A stretch of 64,000 bases of DNA, from contig NC_090773.1 in NCBI RefSeq assembly GCF_001761485.1, positions 124,001 to 188,000 on the forward strand, given 5' to 3'. How positions within the stretch are numbered: position 1 is the first letter of the stretch; each line of letters begins with the position of its first letter. A model generated the notes under the pieces. The model saw only the letters and a list, made by a program, of their open reading frames with translations. It was not told the DNA's origin and did no database searches. Source of the stretch: Yarrowia lipolytica (taxonomy: Eukaryota > Ascomycota > Dipodascomycetes > Dipodascales). This document shows, piece by piece, positions 30,862-41,283 of the stretch. Made by a program: the position numbers and the translations under genes.

Positions 30862-33375
30862 ATGGCGCGCAAAACGGACCCCAACCGAAAAGTGATTCGC
30901 CGGAGTCGCGGTGGTTGTCACCGCTGTAAGGGCGCCAAAATCAAGTGCGACGAAACCAAACCAACCTGTGCCAATTGCGAGAAGGCCGGGGTGGCCTGTG
31001 ACTACTCGCTCAAGCTCATGTGGGGCGGCCGACAGAGCAAACCCAAGGGCTCGGGAGAGTCCATTCTCAGCTTCTCAGATACCGGGGGAGATACCGCTGC
31101 CAGTGACACAAACACAGATCCCGCGGCCGCCAGCGACACCAGCAGCAGCGGGTTTGTATCATACGACCCCAAGGCCAAGAAGCAGAAGAAGAGCTCGCAG
31201 AAGAAGGCCGCTCCGCAACAGCCACCGGCCAGCACATCGCTCACCAACCACTACGTGTCCAAACGCATCCAGGACATTGACACAGTATTCCAGGCTGCTC
31301 CGGCCCAAAAGAAGGTGAAACTCGATAAGTTCATTATCAATAACGGCCGCCGAAATTTGCCACCACAGCCAGCACAAGTACAGCAACAACCGATACAACA
31401 GCAGCAACATCACAAACACCATGCATCAATGTCCACGTCCATGTCGCCACCAAACTCGTTTCTGTCCACGTCACCGACGTTCTTGTCTACATCCCCTCAT
31501 GGCATCTACCAGAACCCCAACCTCAACATAAGCCATGGATCGAGTATTGGAAACGGCATGACCCATGACAGTCCGGACTCTACAGCCTCGCTGAGCTCCT
31601 ATGGACCCGTCTCTCCAGCCGCAAACGCGCCTTGGAGATCGCCAGTGCCTTCTACCACCTCTCCATTCAGAAGCCCTGCCACCGGCTACACCCAGCCTGT
31701 CTTACCATCCACTACCACCCCTTCCACTGAGGTTAAGGAAGAAGACAACCTCGAAATGGACATTGACCCTTCACCAATCAGCCTGGACTCCTTCTTTGGC
31801 CCGGGCTTCGACGACCTCGACTTCTCACGCGACCTCGACATTGTCGAAGAAACATACCCCGAAATGTCACGTGACCGCGCGCCTGCGTTCTACAGCGCAC
31901 TCATCAAGTCTGCGGGCTCGCCATTTTATGAAGGAGCGCCCACGACCTCTTCCACGTCGTCAGGCTCGTCGGAAGAAGATGACGATAGAATCCACTCCAT
32001 CCCTACTAACCCTCTGTTTGCTCCGGATTTATTGTTGGAGATTCCCTTCTACAGAGACCTGTTCCAGTTCTACTTCCATAGAACTGCTAAACTACTTATT
32101 CCAACACCGGACATTTACTACAATAACCCGTTCATGACAATTCTTCCCCGAATTGCCCTATCCACGCCCCACTTGTTGTCTCTGCTTCTGGCTTATTCTG
32201 CTTCTCACCGAGCGAAGGTCCTAAAACAGGAGATGCCCAGTGAGATGATTGGTAACCTGCTTGGCCGGACGTTCAAGGGCCTCTCGGTGTGCCTGGAGGA
32301 CAAGAAGGAGGCAATGAGCGATTCCACGCTCGCCACTGCCATCATGCTGTGTTCGTTTGAGATTCTTAGCGAAACGGGTGCAAGTAGTTGGAAAACGCAT
32401 TTGCATGGCGCTCGAGAAATTGTCATGGGTCGGGGAATCATCCGTCAAAAGACACAGGCGATGGCTGCTCAAGAGGCCGAAATGGATGCCAAAAATAGCA
32501 GTAATCCTTTGGCGCTGCTGAATGGCTCAGATGTGTCTGAGACTGATGTGGCGTTCTTCCTCCTGCGATGGGTCGCGTACATTGACGTACTGGGCGCTCT
32601 TTCCAGTGCCAGAGCAACGTCGGTTCTTGATGGCCAGAACCAGAACATTTCCGAAATGTGGTCTGTGTCCTCTTGGAACCGAGCGCGTGCCAAGAGTATG
32701 GTTTCGGGCCAGTGTGCAGACACGCTGTTGCCGGACGACCAGATTGACTTCTTCCTGGGCTTTGACGTGGCTATGGTGCCTGCATTTGCCAAAATTGCAG
32801 ATCTGTCGCGCCAGCGGCGGCTCATGGGCTCACGCGACCCTTCACGTGAATTTTTGAACGAGGCCCGGTCCATTGAGGCTATAGTTAAGGAGTGTCATAC
32901 AGGTGGACAGCGGAGACGTATCAGGTTGCTCAGTGATAGTCTGCACAATGATATCCTTGCATCCACGTCTCTGATGAACCCCAGTCAGCTCCAGGGCAAC
33001 TACACGACTCTGTGTGCTGTGAACTCTGCCTTTTGTTTTGCGGCTTTGATTCACCTGTACAGGCGAGTATTGCATCTGCCCCAGAACTCGCTGCCTGTTT
33101 TGGAGGCCATTGAGGGTCTGACATTGATTTTGGAGCGAGATATTCCTCCATCTAGTGGTGCAGAAATGTGCCTGTCTTTCCCCATTTTCTCAGCTGGATG
33201 TGAAGTTCCTGCAGGAGATCTGAGAGAGCGGTTCAAGAAGCGTATGTTGATGAGCCGCACGGCGGAGCATACATTGATTACCAAGGCCCAGTTGATTATT
33301 CAAGAGTGTTGGAGGACAGGAGAGAGTTGGACGAAGTTGATGGAGGATAGGGGCTGGAATCAAGTGATTATGTAG
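30862..33375 (+). CDS. Zn(II)2Cys6 transcription factor with fungal-specific C-terminal domain
   Basis: An 837-residue nuclear regulator. The zinc cluster is canonical: C19-x2-C22-x6-C29-x6-C36-x2-C39-x6-C46, with basic residues between C22 and C29 (RCKGAKIKCD), followed by DYSLKLMWGGR. Residues 60-330 are Ser/Thr/Pro/Gln-rich with a poly-Gln/His patch near 170-185, and an acidic patch follows (about 290-325: EEDNLEMDID, DDLDFSRDLDI), plausible as an activation region. From about 390 the helical segment FYRDLFQFYFHRTAKLLIP and the following repeats fit the Fungal_trans_2 type domain found in many ascomycete regulators. There is no coiled coil directly after the cluster, so the dimer mode is unclear. 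I cannot name the orthologue or target pathway. Confidence 0.9.
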   Translation: MARKTDPNRKVIRRSRGGCHRCKGAKIKCDETKPTCANCEKAGVACDYSLKLMWGGRQSKPKGSGESILSFSDTGGDTAASDTNTDPAAASDTSSSGFVSYDPKAKKQKKSSQKKAAPQQPPASTSLTNHYVSKRIQDIDTVFQAAPAQKKVKLDKFIINNGRRNLPPQPAQVQQQPIQQQQHHKHHASMSTSMSPPNSFLSTSPTFLSTSPHGIYQNPNLNISHGSSIGNGMTHDSPDSTASLSSYGPVSPAANAPWRSPVPSTTSPFRSPATGYTQPVLPSTTTPSTEVKEEDNLEMDIDPSPISLDSFFGPGFDDLDFSRDLDIVEETYPEMSRDRAPAFYSALIKSAGSPFYEGAPTTSSTSSGSSEEDDDRIHSIPTNPLFAPDLLLEIPFYRDLFQFYFHRTAKLLIPTPDIYYNNPFMTILPRIALSTPHLLSLLLAYSASHRAKVLKQEMPSEMIGNLLGRTFKGLSVCLEDKKEAMSDSTLATAIMLCSFEILSETGASSWKTHLHGAREIVMGRGIIRQKTQAMAAQEAEMDAKNSSNPLALLNGSDVSETDVAFFLLRWVAYIDVLGALSSARATSVLDGQNQNISEMWSVSSWNRARAKSMVSGQCADTLLPDDQIDFFLGFDVAMVPAFAKIADLSRQRRLMGSRDPSREFLNEARSIEAIVKECHTGGQRRRIRLLSDSLHNDILASTSLMNPSQLQGNYTTLCAVNSAFCFAALIHLYRRVLHLPQNSLPVLEAIEGLTLILERDIPPSSGAEMCLSFPIFSAGCEVPAGDLRERFKKRMLMSRTAEHTLITKAQLIIQECWRTGESWTKLMEDRGWNQVIM

Positions 33376-33824
33376 GCTGTTTCAGCTGGTGCAGGCCAAG
33401 CGTAGCCAATGACGAGCTAGGACTGTGCAATTCTGACGACACTTTCATCCGCGCAGTGCTAGACCAGGTGTGCCCTTCGGAACAGGTGTAAGCCGCGTTT
33501 AGGCCAGCAAGCCAGCATTGAAAGGATTGTCCCTTGGCGAGGCTCGACGGGTTTGGCCTACCTGAGTAGTAATTTATTATCGTTAGCATGTATTCGTTAT
33601 GTACAGTAGTGTATACAGAACGGGGTGTCGAAGAGGCAGCCTGTTGGATAGAGGTGAGGAAATGGATGTTACCAATCGCAGAGGCTCTTTCCTTGCAAGG
33701 CAGAGGAGTGAAGGGAACGACGGAGGAATGTCTGTTGTGAACTACTGTACATACTGTACCATCGCATCTCCTTAGCTTCGCGGTTCAATGGTCGTTGTGA
33801 GATTCTGATATGAGAAAGTCGTGT
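33376..33824. other. Convergent 3' interval
   Basis: 449 bases between the Zn2Cys6 gene and the minus-strand orphan. I see only 3' flanking sequence and no repeat or small gene. Confidence 0.5.
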
Positions 33825-34178
33825 TTAATTCCACCCAATGACTCCATCTCCAAGCACCTCGTCTCCCCACTTCAATCTCCCTCCTCTTCCCACTACAGTC
33901 GTGGGATCCACTTCAGACACAAGTACTCCCGTTCCACTGTTGCTGACCGGCAGTAGAAAGGTATGTAGAGTAGAGTGCTTCGAGTGGTCGAGAGATAGAT
34001 CACCGGAGGTCATGATTTCGAAACACAGCGGCTTCGAAAAAAGACTGGGCTCGACTTTGTAACTGAGACTCTTCTTGTCCATATGGATAGACATGTTTGG
34101 CAGTCGAGCCTGGGTTTCGGGAAGACTGTGGATCTGGCATACCACGTTTCCCATGGAGTTTCTTGAGGGTCCGCACAT
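33825..34178 (-). CDS. Probable orphan gene, 117-residue protein
   Basis: A minus-strand frame starting MCGPSRNSMGNVVCQIH. Codon choice (CTG/CTC, AAG, GAG, ATC, TCT, CGA) matches the real genes of the window, which frames in the surrounding desert do not. The protein looks compact and mostly beta, with an even mix of hydrophobic and charged residues and a Gly-rich end (GRGGRLKWGDEVLGDG). No signal peptide, membrane segment or known motif is seen. The frame stays open 22 codons upstream without another ATG, so the N-terminus is uncertain and an upstream exon cannot be excluded. A CTATATAG box lies at 34397-34404, about 220 bases upstream. I do not recognise a family; a lineage-specific gene is likely. 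Confidence 0.5.
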   Translation of the reverse strand: MCGPSRNSMGNVVCQIHSLPETQARLPNMSIHMDKKSLSYKVEPSLFSKPLCFEIMTSGDLSLDHSKHSTLHTFLLPVSNSGTGVLVSEVDPTTVVGRGGRLKWGDEVLGDGVIGWN

Positions 34179-35155
34179 GTTAGAAGATTGGAGCAAAGAA
34201 GGAGTTGTGGCTTGAATGTGACTAGAAGTGCTGTTGTGGTTCAAATATCAACAGATTTCTCGTTGGTGGGGATGTATGCGGAGATGTACCAGCGGAGATG
34301 TGTGGAGGTAGGGTATTTGTGGCTGATCTGACCTTGGGGGTTATGTTGTGAGTAGTGGTAATGTTGGATAAAAGAGTCCAAAAGAGCTACTGTCTCCTAT
34401 ATAGCCAGCTGTCACTCTGTGAGCAATTATTGAGACTTGTGGCTGCTTAGCCTGGAGAAGAGCAGTTTGTGAGCATTTTTATAGCACGCACTGAGCAATT
34501 ATCATAATGAGCAAATTGAATGAAAAGGCCTCAATCGAGAACAACACCCCGTAGTAGCTTCAGAGACACCACAGATAGGTCGCCTTAGATACCAGCTAGA
34601 AAGTACTTGTGTTAGTCCACAAGAAAAAGGAGTCTGATCTCAAATGACCTCCAAGGTGATTCCAAGTTACGGAGTGAATAGAGTTTTGATAAAGAAGTGA
34701 GAATACGATACTTTTGTGAGAAGACAGATGAGTGTGAAGTGATTAATTCACTCTTCTGAGACTCCTGTATAAGTGCATCGATCGCTCTTTCCCCCACCTA
34801 CTGTCTACCCTGCTCAAAAAGACACTTGATGTTACCCCCACTCTTATCACTCGGCAAATTGGGTTATCATGCATCTGTGAAACTCAATCGTAAGGCAGAT
34901 GAAATCTAAGCGAGCAGAAAGTCGGAATCTGGTGGGTATTTTGGGGACGGAGACTTGGATTGCAGTATCATAATTTGTACAAGGCTGAAGGACTGGGGAG
35001 GTCAGATACGGAGGTGTTTGTTTAACTCGTCGTGTGTTGAATAGACTGGAATGTACGGATGGAACTAGTCGTAAAGCCGTTTCACTGTAGCCACCACGAC
35101 GCGACGGTCTAAAAGTTCCTCTTGAAGCGCAAAAAATTTCCGCCGATAACCTGAG

Positions 35156-35179
35156 TCACGTGACCATAATCTCACGTGA
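35156..35179. promoter_or_regulatory. Paired TCACGTGA E-boxes
   Basis: Two exact palindromes at 35156-35163 and 35172-35179, 16 bases from start to start, about one and a half helical turns. Their nearest gene is almost 1 kb away, so the target is unclear. Confidence 0.45.
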
Positions 35180-35920
35180 TGTGAGTAGAGACAACATTTC
35201 CCTCGAATGTATCATGAGCCTGAAAAGGACTTCTAGGAATGGCTTCCAATAGGGGTGTCGCTTTATCTTTGTTGATGGCTTTTCGGATTCAGGAGTTCAT
35301 TGCAAGTATTTTGATACTAAAACACGTACGCTTACCGTAACACCTTGAAAAAAAGAAGTTTCGAGTTGACTTCCGTAAGCTGTAAGTGAATGGGCACGAA
35401 CGACTCATAACGCACTCCAGTGTACTTTCACGGGACACACAAATTGTTCCATACTGATCAATTGAGCAATTTACCTTTACTGCCTTTCTATTCGACCCTT
35501 TACCACAGTAACTACATGTACTTTCTATCATGTTCCTGTCAACATGTGGTTAAGAGCTTGACACATCTCCGACAAGGAGTTACAGGAGTTTCAGGTCAGC
35601 TGTGGACCGATTGTTTGCTTATCGTCCAATCACAAGATGTCCCTCATCAGTCACTTGACCGCATCCGCATCCCCCCATGCAATTTCCACGCAGTCTAATG
35701 ACCCTCGGGTATTCCGTTCTCGGTGTCGTATCGTGATGCGCTAAAAAAAGGAGTTTCAATACGCACAAAGAGTCGATGCGCTAAAATGAAACCATCGTAC
35801 TTTCCTGGGCTTACGTCTGAGCTTTCGATCTCACTGTTAAACCCTCTCAAGAGGTACCATACCTACGCGCGGCTGAAATCGCTCACCTGGGAATGGTGAC
35901 CAAAAAAGAGTGCAGTAAAG

Positions 35921-35957
35921 GGAAAAAGTACGTAGAATGAGAAAAAGTACGTAGAAT
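35921..35957 (+). repeat. 18-19-bp tandem repeat, two copies plus a partial third
   Basis: The unit contains GAAAAAGTACGTAGAAT; copies lie at 35921-35938 and 35939-35957 and the start of a third follows. The array is intergenic. Confidence 0.8.
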
Positions 35958-38861
35958 GGGAAAAAGCACTCACTAAGATCACCCGTAACAAGTGTCGTTC
36001 GTCTGGACCCCACATCTTATCGACTAATTGTCAATGTCACACTACTACGTTGCACTCGTCCACTCACCAAAATTAGCTAAGGATTGGTAATTGTCGGAAC
36101 CGATTGGATCGGAAGATCGGTCGGAGATTAGCCTGCTCTGAAGAGTCCGTTGAGTAACCGTACCGACCATATACGCGTGAGGGAACCCAACACGTACCGA
36201 CACAAGTCCGATCTCTCCCACAAACCGTATGCTTTGCAATCTACGACCTCGTTGCTTTTAAAAAAAATAAAATGAATTTCCAAACTTACAATACATTGTA
36301 ACGGAAGCGGAGATGGTCATAAGTTTTCGTCGGTGCAACTTTTATGATTATCAGAAGCAATGTTGGATGGTACCTACAGTGTACAGTACAAGTAGATCAA
36401 TTAATGACCTTCTAGAACACAGAATGGCGCTATTAGGAGCTCCATTTACCTGTTCTATAGCTATCGCCATAATCCCCATATCCGCAACTACCGCTACTCT
36501 CTCTCTCCACAGTCTAGATCCAGTAGCGTCTCTGAGTCTATCGACGTTAACACCAAGCCAAGTAAAGCGTAACTTGCACAGCCGGTTAACCCACCCTTCT
36601 AGTTTCTGCTTGAGCAACATGAACCGACCAGATCCTTCGACAACCTTTTAATATTTCAGGACCATAGGCTTAAAGTCAGAATACAAAGCTGACAGTACGT
36701 TTCCGCTGACGTCACTACAAGAGCAGCGCCTCTAGGCTGGTGGACTGACACTAGTGGCTGCTAAAGTCGACCTATAACACTGGTGATATACGGCGCGCAC
36801 TAAAAACAAGGTCTTGCCAGCAACCTCGTGCCTTAGCTCCAGAAACAGCGTTAATCCACCTGTGTGTGTGATTCTAGTTCCATTGCTGGGTTTGAGGTAG
36901 ACAAGCGGTTATGTCTTCTGAACGAATTTGGACTAAAAGGAGGCAGAATGAGTGTCGTCTTGGGGGGGAGTGTGCTTAGTTGAGTGCTCACTTGAGTACT
37001 TACCGATTGTCTGTTTCCCATAGTTGGGAGAAATACCCAATAATGGAACTCTGCCAACCACCCCCAAGTAAAGTTAAGTAGTGCACACTTCTGTCGCTAA
37101 AGTAGCATTACACTGCAGTTATAAACCGATACATTTAGGAGGATCATGTCCAGGCGGGGTTGCGGTGTTTAAGGGAAAATATATATTCCATCTATGATAG
37201 ATTATTTCAAACCCCATCAGGATAAATAGCTAATGCCTGAGAGTGTGTTCGCTCGGAAGCTGGGAAGGACACTTTTTCGGTGACCCAGTTCCGATGAGAG
37301 GCAAACAACCGACCGCCCACGTACAAGCCGTGTACCGTATAGGGTGCGCGAGTACAGTATCGCAAGTATCGCACGTACATAAAGTAGCTCTAAGCAGACA
37401 CTATACATGGTTGTTATTGTTGGTTCATGTACACACCATCTTGGGCGGACTATTCAGACTGTTCACGTTTCCCGAAGAAACACAGGGCCAACTGCAGCTG
37501 GAAATGCAGCTGGTGTGTTGACAATGCCGTGGTCGATGCAGTGAGAAACGCATAAGAAAAATTACGAGAAACGAAAAGGGACCGAATTTCGGCAAAAGAA
37601 CGAATTCCGGGGACGAAACGGTGGCAGTGCGTGGGACGTGCGCGTAAGCGAGTAAGAGCGAAGAGGATGCGGGTACAACAAAGTAGCGAGTGCATTCCAA
37701 GGTGACAACTGAACAAGCAAGTGCTACAAGTAGGCCATGTTCCGGTGTTCGGACATTCACGTATAGATAATGAGACAGTGTTCCAGGCGTCATCACGCCA
37801 TGGTTAAATCTGCACTAATGGGGATTCTATGGTGGTATATACCATTCGTACCGAATGGTTAAGCACGGGTTCTCGTAATCACTTATTTGTGAGATCGGTG
37901 GTGATTCGTACTGATTCGTATGTACTGTATTCGCGCGTTGCTTCTGTTACTCTCTCTGGACTTGAACTTTTTGTTTGACCTCCACCCATGATTGGTCCGT
38001 TCACTTTGTCTTTCATCTTCACCCTCAGGGTCTGTGGTATGGTTTCCGGTAGACTTTTGGGCCACCCCTTGCACTCGCACGGCTAAAATGAGATTGGCGC
38101 CAATTTGCTCGCTACATGAGTTTGAACCAAAACTGTAAGGCCCAGACGGTCGGAAGATGAGGAACGGAGCCCCCCAAGACCAAAGTCTGTGTTTGGAGAG
38201 TCGTCTAAACCTACCGCTTCGGGACACCCTCGAACCCAAGTTTGCCGAGCGACTGACTATATGCAAGTTTCCGGGCCAAATGAGCCTAAGTACGAGTCGA
38301 GAGTGACGTCTGCGGTTGTGTATCCATGGCCAACGGCGACAGTATCTTCTTCGTTTTTCCCTTTTGTTTGCTTGTTTGATGGCCACAACGTTGTTGGAGG
38401 CGCCCTTAGCGGCTCTGTCGTGTGTCTGGTAAGGGTGCTATTGTGCTCTATCGTATGCGCCACAATAGGTCTTTGGCAGTGTCTCATTCGCTTTTTACCT
38501 CATGGTTTTATCATTTGCTTTTCACGCCCGACTTTTCGTTTCACCCACACTAAAGTTGGCGTTTGGGTCTCCGAATATTATACGTTGTTTGCACTTGCAG
38601 AAGACCGGACCCCACGACGGCGAGTTAACCCTCCGACGGAGTGCAAGATCCGACACATATACCGTCCATAATCAGCGTCGGGGAGCTCAAACAAGACCGG
38701 AGTAAATTGGAATCAACTCGGAGTCGAGCGGAGAGTACAATGATGTTGTTTAACTCGCCATAGGTCCCCGCCCAGTACCTATTAAGTTGGACTTCCTGCG
38801 AAGCATTCTTTGGATCATAATTCCCTCGATCTAGGTTCTGGGTCGGAGGTTGGGGGCGAGA

Positions 38862-38935
38862 AGGAGGACCAGGAGCAGGAGCAGGAGGAGCAGTAGGAGG
38901 AGCAGGAGGAGCAGTAGGAGGAGCAGGGAGAGGTG
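38862..38935 (+). repeat. AGGAGC-type microsatellite
   Basis: An imperfect array of AGG, AGC and AGT triplets on the plus strand. The complement would encode poly-Leu/Ser, but no gene is attached. Confidence 0.8.
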
Positions 38936-39222
38936 ACGATAGGAGAAGCTGATTTGGAATGCAACTCTTGACCTTGTTCTATGTTTGTGATTGGGTAGAG
39001 TCGCCTTCTTGATGCCACGATGCGCCCTCTCTCCTTCGGCTATCTGTCTATCCCTGTGTCTACATCTTTGTAGCTGTGGATCAGGTGGATCAGTCTTCAC
39101 TACAGTAAATTATCATCAAGAGCAACTCCAAAGACGTGTGTAACGTGTGTATAAGTGACGCAGTAGAGTCAACTTTATCCTGTTAAACTTTGGTCCAACC
39201 CTAAGTCTCCGAAAGTATCGAG

Positions 39223-41283
39223 ATGCCGAAATCAATCTCCGATGCCAGCTTTCACGACCTTCACGACCCTCACGGCCTCCTCCTCTACCACATGAGTCGC
39301 ACCAAGGTCTTCAAGAACGGCCGGCGAAGCTGCTTCCGATGCCGCCGCATGAAAGTGCGCTGCACCTTCGACACCGGCGAGGTCTGTACCCGCTGTGCAA
39401 AGTCCAACACGCGCTGCTTCTTTGAACATGAAGTTGCGCCCGTCAGAAACTCACAACGACAATGGCCGCCCCAGGAACAAACGGATAAGGCGCGCGCCCG
39501 CCAGATGGCCATTCTCGACAAACCGCCGTCTGGCATCTTCCTCAGAGCCTTCCGAGAACCGTCTCATAGCTTACAGATCGAGCGAGTCCGTGCCCTGTAC
39601 AACGAGACGGCTGCACTGCTGGAACAGGTCAGCGGTGGCAAAATCACCCACCCGGGGCTGTTTGATCCTAACCCAGAAAGCCCCGGATCAATTTCAGCTC
39701 TCCACAACAACTGTAACGTCCTCAAAGACCTGTTTACTCTCGGACACACCTCCTACGACCAGTGCCGAGAACTGTTTCATGCATACACCCCAAAGTTCTG
39801 GGGACTGCGGTTCTACGATCTCTCACGAGACTTTGACACGGCGCTCGAACGATACCCTTTGACTCTACTTGGAGCTCTAGTGATTTTGTGTAACCCCAAG
39901 GCGGCTGCTTCTCCCTCTTCAGAAGTGGCCCACTACTACAGACAGTTACAACGGACTCTGGGACACCATTTTCGGGTGGCGATTTCACGCCGAGTAATTG
40001 TAGCCGAGCATATTGATGCGGATATCATCAACTCCGTGTCTCTGGTGTTGGCATGGCATACTCACATGTTTGAAGAGACTTCTAGTCCAGCCACTGGACA
40101 CATGATCATGTCGATTTTCAACCACTGTATGGCTGCGGCTGCCGAAATGGGCACGCTCAAGACAGAGGAGACGCCGCTCAAGGGCCCACCTTCGACGTTT
40201 GCCCATCCTGGCTCTGAAGGACAGTTTTCACCGGTACGGGCCAACCCTCGAGCATTTTTGCATTCCTTCCTCATGAGCACCGTTTGCGGCATCAGTTTTC
40301 CACGATATCGCATTTACTCGTGGTCTGTACAGCTAGGTAACTGTTTGGCCTTTCTTTCTGGCCCTGACGCTTCTTTAGAGGATATTCTAGTCTGTCACGT
40401 TGCTAGAGTGGTTGCTATTGGACGCGAAACAGTATCGGTTCTGGGAGAAGGCCAAAAGTCGCTCGGACAGCCCAAGCCGCTGTTCCAAGCACCAGTGGCG
40501 CCCGAAGCAGTAATTGTCACAGTCGAAACCATGGAAGCCAAACTCAAGGCACAGGTCAACAACTTCCAGTCGCATCCGCAGTACCGATCGTGCGCCCCTG
40601 ACGTGATGATGGCCGCGGACTTTGTGGAAAAATCCATGCTTCTGAGTCTTTACGAAGACGCTGTGGATTTGATATACACCAGCAAACTCGAAAACACGGG
40701 CCCCTTGGAAACCATCATCCTCAAGACGGCCCGTGTAACCGACCAGATCATCAATTTGTACGAGGCTGTGGTCCAGGCTGAACCCCTGGTCTCTTCCTAT
40801 TATACCTACAAGATTCTGTCCATTTTCATGGGCTATGTCAAGGTGGAGTACTACACAAAGACGCTGCTTTACAACAAGTTGTACAACAAGGCGCAGGGCG
40901 ACTTCCCACCCATCTGCCAGTCGCAATTGCACTCGTACATGGGCCGTCTGGAGCGTGCTTATGCCGTTTTACAGCCCTTCACCCTGTCTCCTAAGCAGAC
41001 CATGGCCATAGAGAAAGTCAAGGCGTATTTGGCCTTCTACGACACACATGGGTTCCCTAGCGAGGTGGGCGATGTCAATGCGAAGGACAATGCTTCTGTA
41101 TCTCATCATCCTATTTCCAGTGTGGTTTCAGGTGCCAAAACGAAGACTATGGATGGAGAGGGGATTGGCAATGGGCACGGCTCAGGGGCCCCCGGCTTGC
41201 CCTCGGGGGCTCTTCAAGGCAGCGATTGGATTCCGTTTGTGGACGGCGAGAAGCGGGACTCCACGATTCTCGGTTATTTGTAG
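39223..41283 (+). CDS. Zn(II)2Cys6 transcription factor
   Basis: A 686-residue regulator with the zinc cluster C37-x2-C40-x6-C47-x7-C55-x2-C58-x6-C65 and a basic face between the second and third cysteines (RCRRMKVRC). A second methionine at position 24 (MSRTKVF), just before the cluster, is an alternative start; the His/Asp-rich leader before it is not conserved in the family as far as I can judge. The middle and C-terminal parts are helical and rich in Leu, as in fungal-specific regulator domains, with segments such as TLLGALVILCNPKAAA and YKILSIFMGYVKVEYY. The C-terminal 60 residues are Ser/Gly-rich and end in SDWIPFVDGEKRDS. There is no Gln-rich activation region. The domain order resembles Leu3-type proteins only loosely; target genes are unknown. 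Confidence 0.88.
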   Translation: MPKSISDASFHDLHDPHGLLLYHMSRTKVFKNGRRSCFRCRRMKVRCTFDTGEVCTRCAKSNTRCFFEHEVAPVRNSQRQWPPQEQTDKARARQMAILDKPPSGIFLRAFREPSHSLQIERVRALYNETAALLEQVSGGKITHPGLFDPNPESPGSISALHNNCNVLKDLFTLGHTSYDQCRELFHAYTPKFWGLRFYDLSRDFDTALERYPLTLLGALVILCNPKAAASPSSEVAHYYRQLQRTLGHHFRVAISRRVIVAEHIDADIINSVSLVLAWHTHMFEETSSPATGHMIMSIFNHCMAAAAEMGTLKTEETPLKGPPSTFAHPGSEGQFSPVRANPRAFLHSFLMSTVCGISFPRYRIYSWSVQLGNCLAFLSGPDASLEDILVCHVARVVAIGRETVSVLGEGQKSLGQPKPLFQAPVAPEAVIVTVETMEAKLKAQVNNFQSHPQYRSCAPDVMMAADFVEKSMLLSLYEDAVDLIYTSKLENTGPLETIILKTARVTDQIINLYEAVVQAEPLVSSYYTYKILSIFMGYVKVEYYTKTLLYNKLYNKAQGDFPPICQSQLHSYMGRLERAYAVLQPFTLSPKQTMAIEKVKAYLAFYDTHGFPSEVGDVNAKDNASVSHHPISSVVSGAKTKTMDGEGIGNGHGSGAPGLPSGALQGSDWIPFVDGEKRDSTILGYL

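Larger units (their letters stand above)
34179..39222. other. 5-kb gene desert
   Basis: The longest empty stretch in the window. Frames here start with GTG/TTG or, where an ATG exists (for example 36313-36651 plus and 36351-36620 minus, overlapping each other), have no codon preference. It holds a TCACGTGA pair at 35156/35172, a repeated ATGCGCTAAAA block at about 35735-35785, a two-copy 18-19-bp repeat at 35921-35957, one octamer at 36387, and a GAG/GCA-type microsatellite at about 38862-38935. The promoter of the next Zn2Cys6 gene must lie at its right end. Confidence 0.55.

Noticed and set aside
37883-38671. Overlapping long frames on both strands (37883-38386 minus, 38189-38671 plus)
   Set aside because: Both open with GTG and have random-looking composition; they are chance frames in GC-richer DNA.
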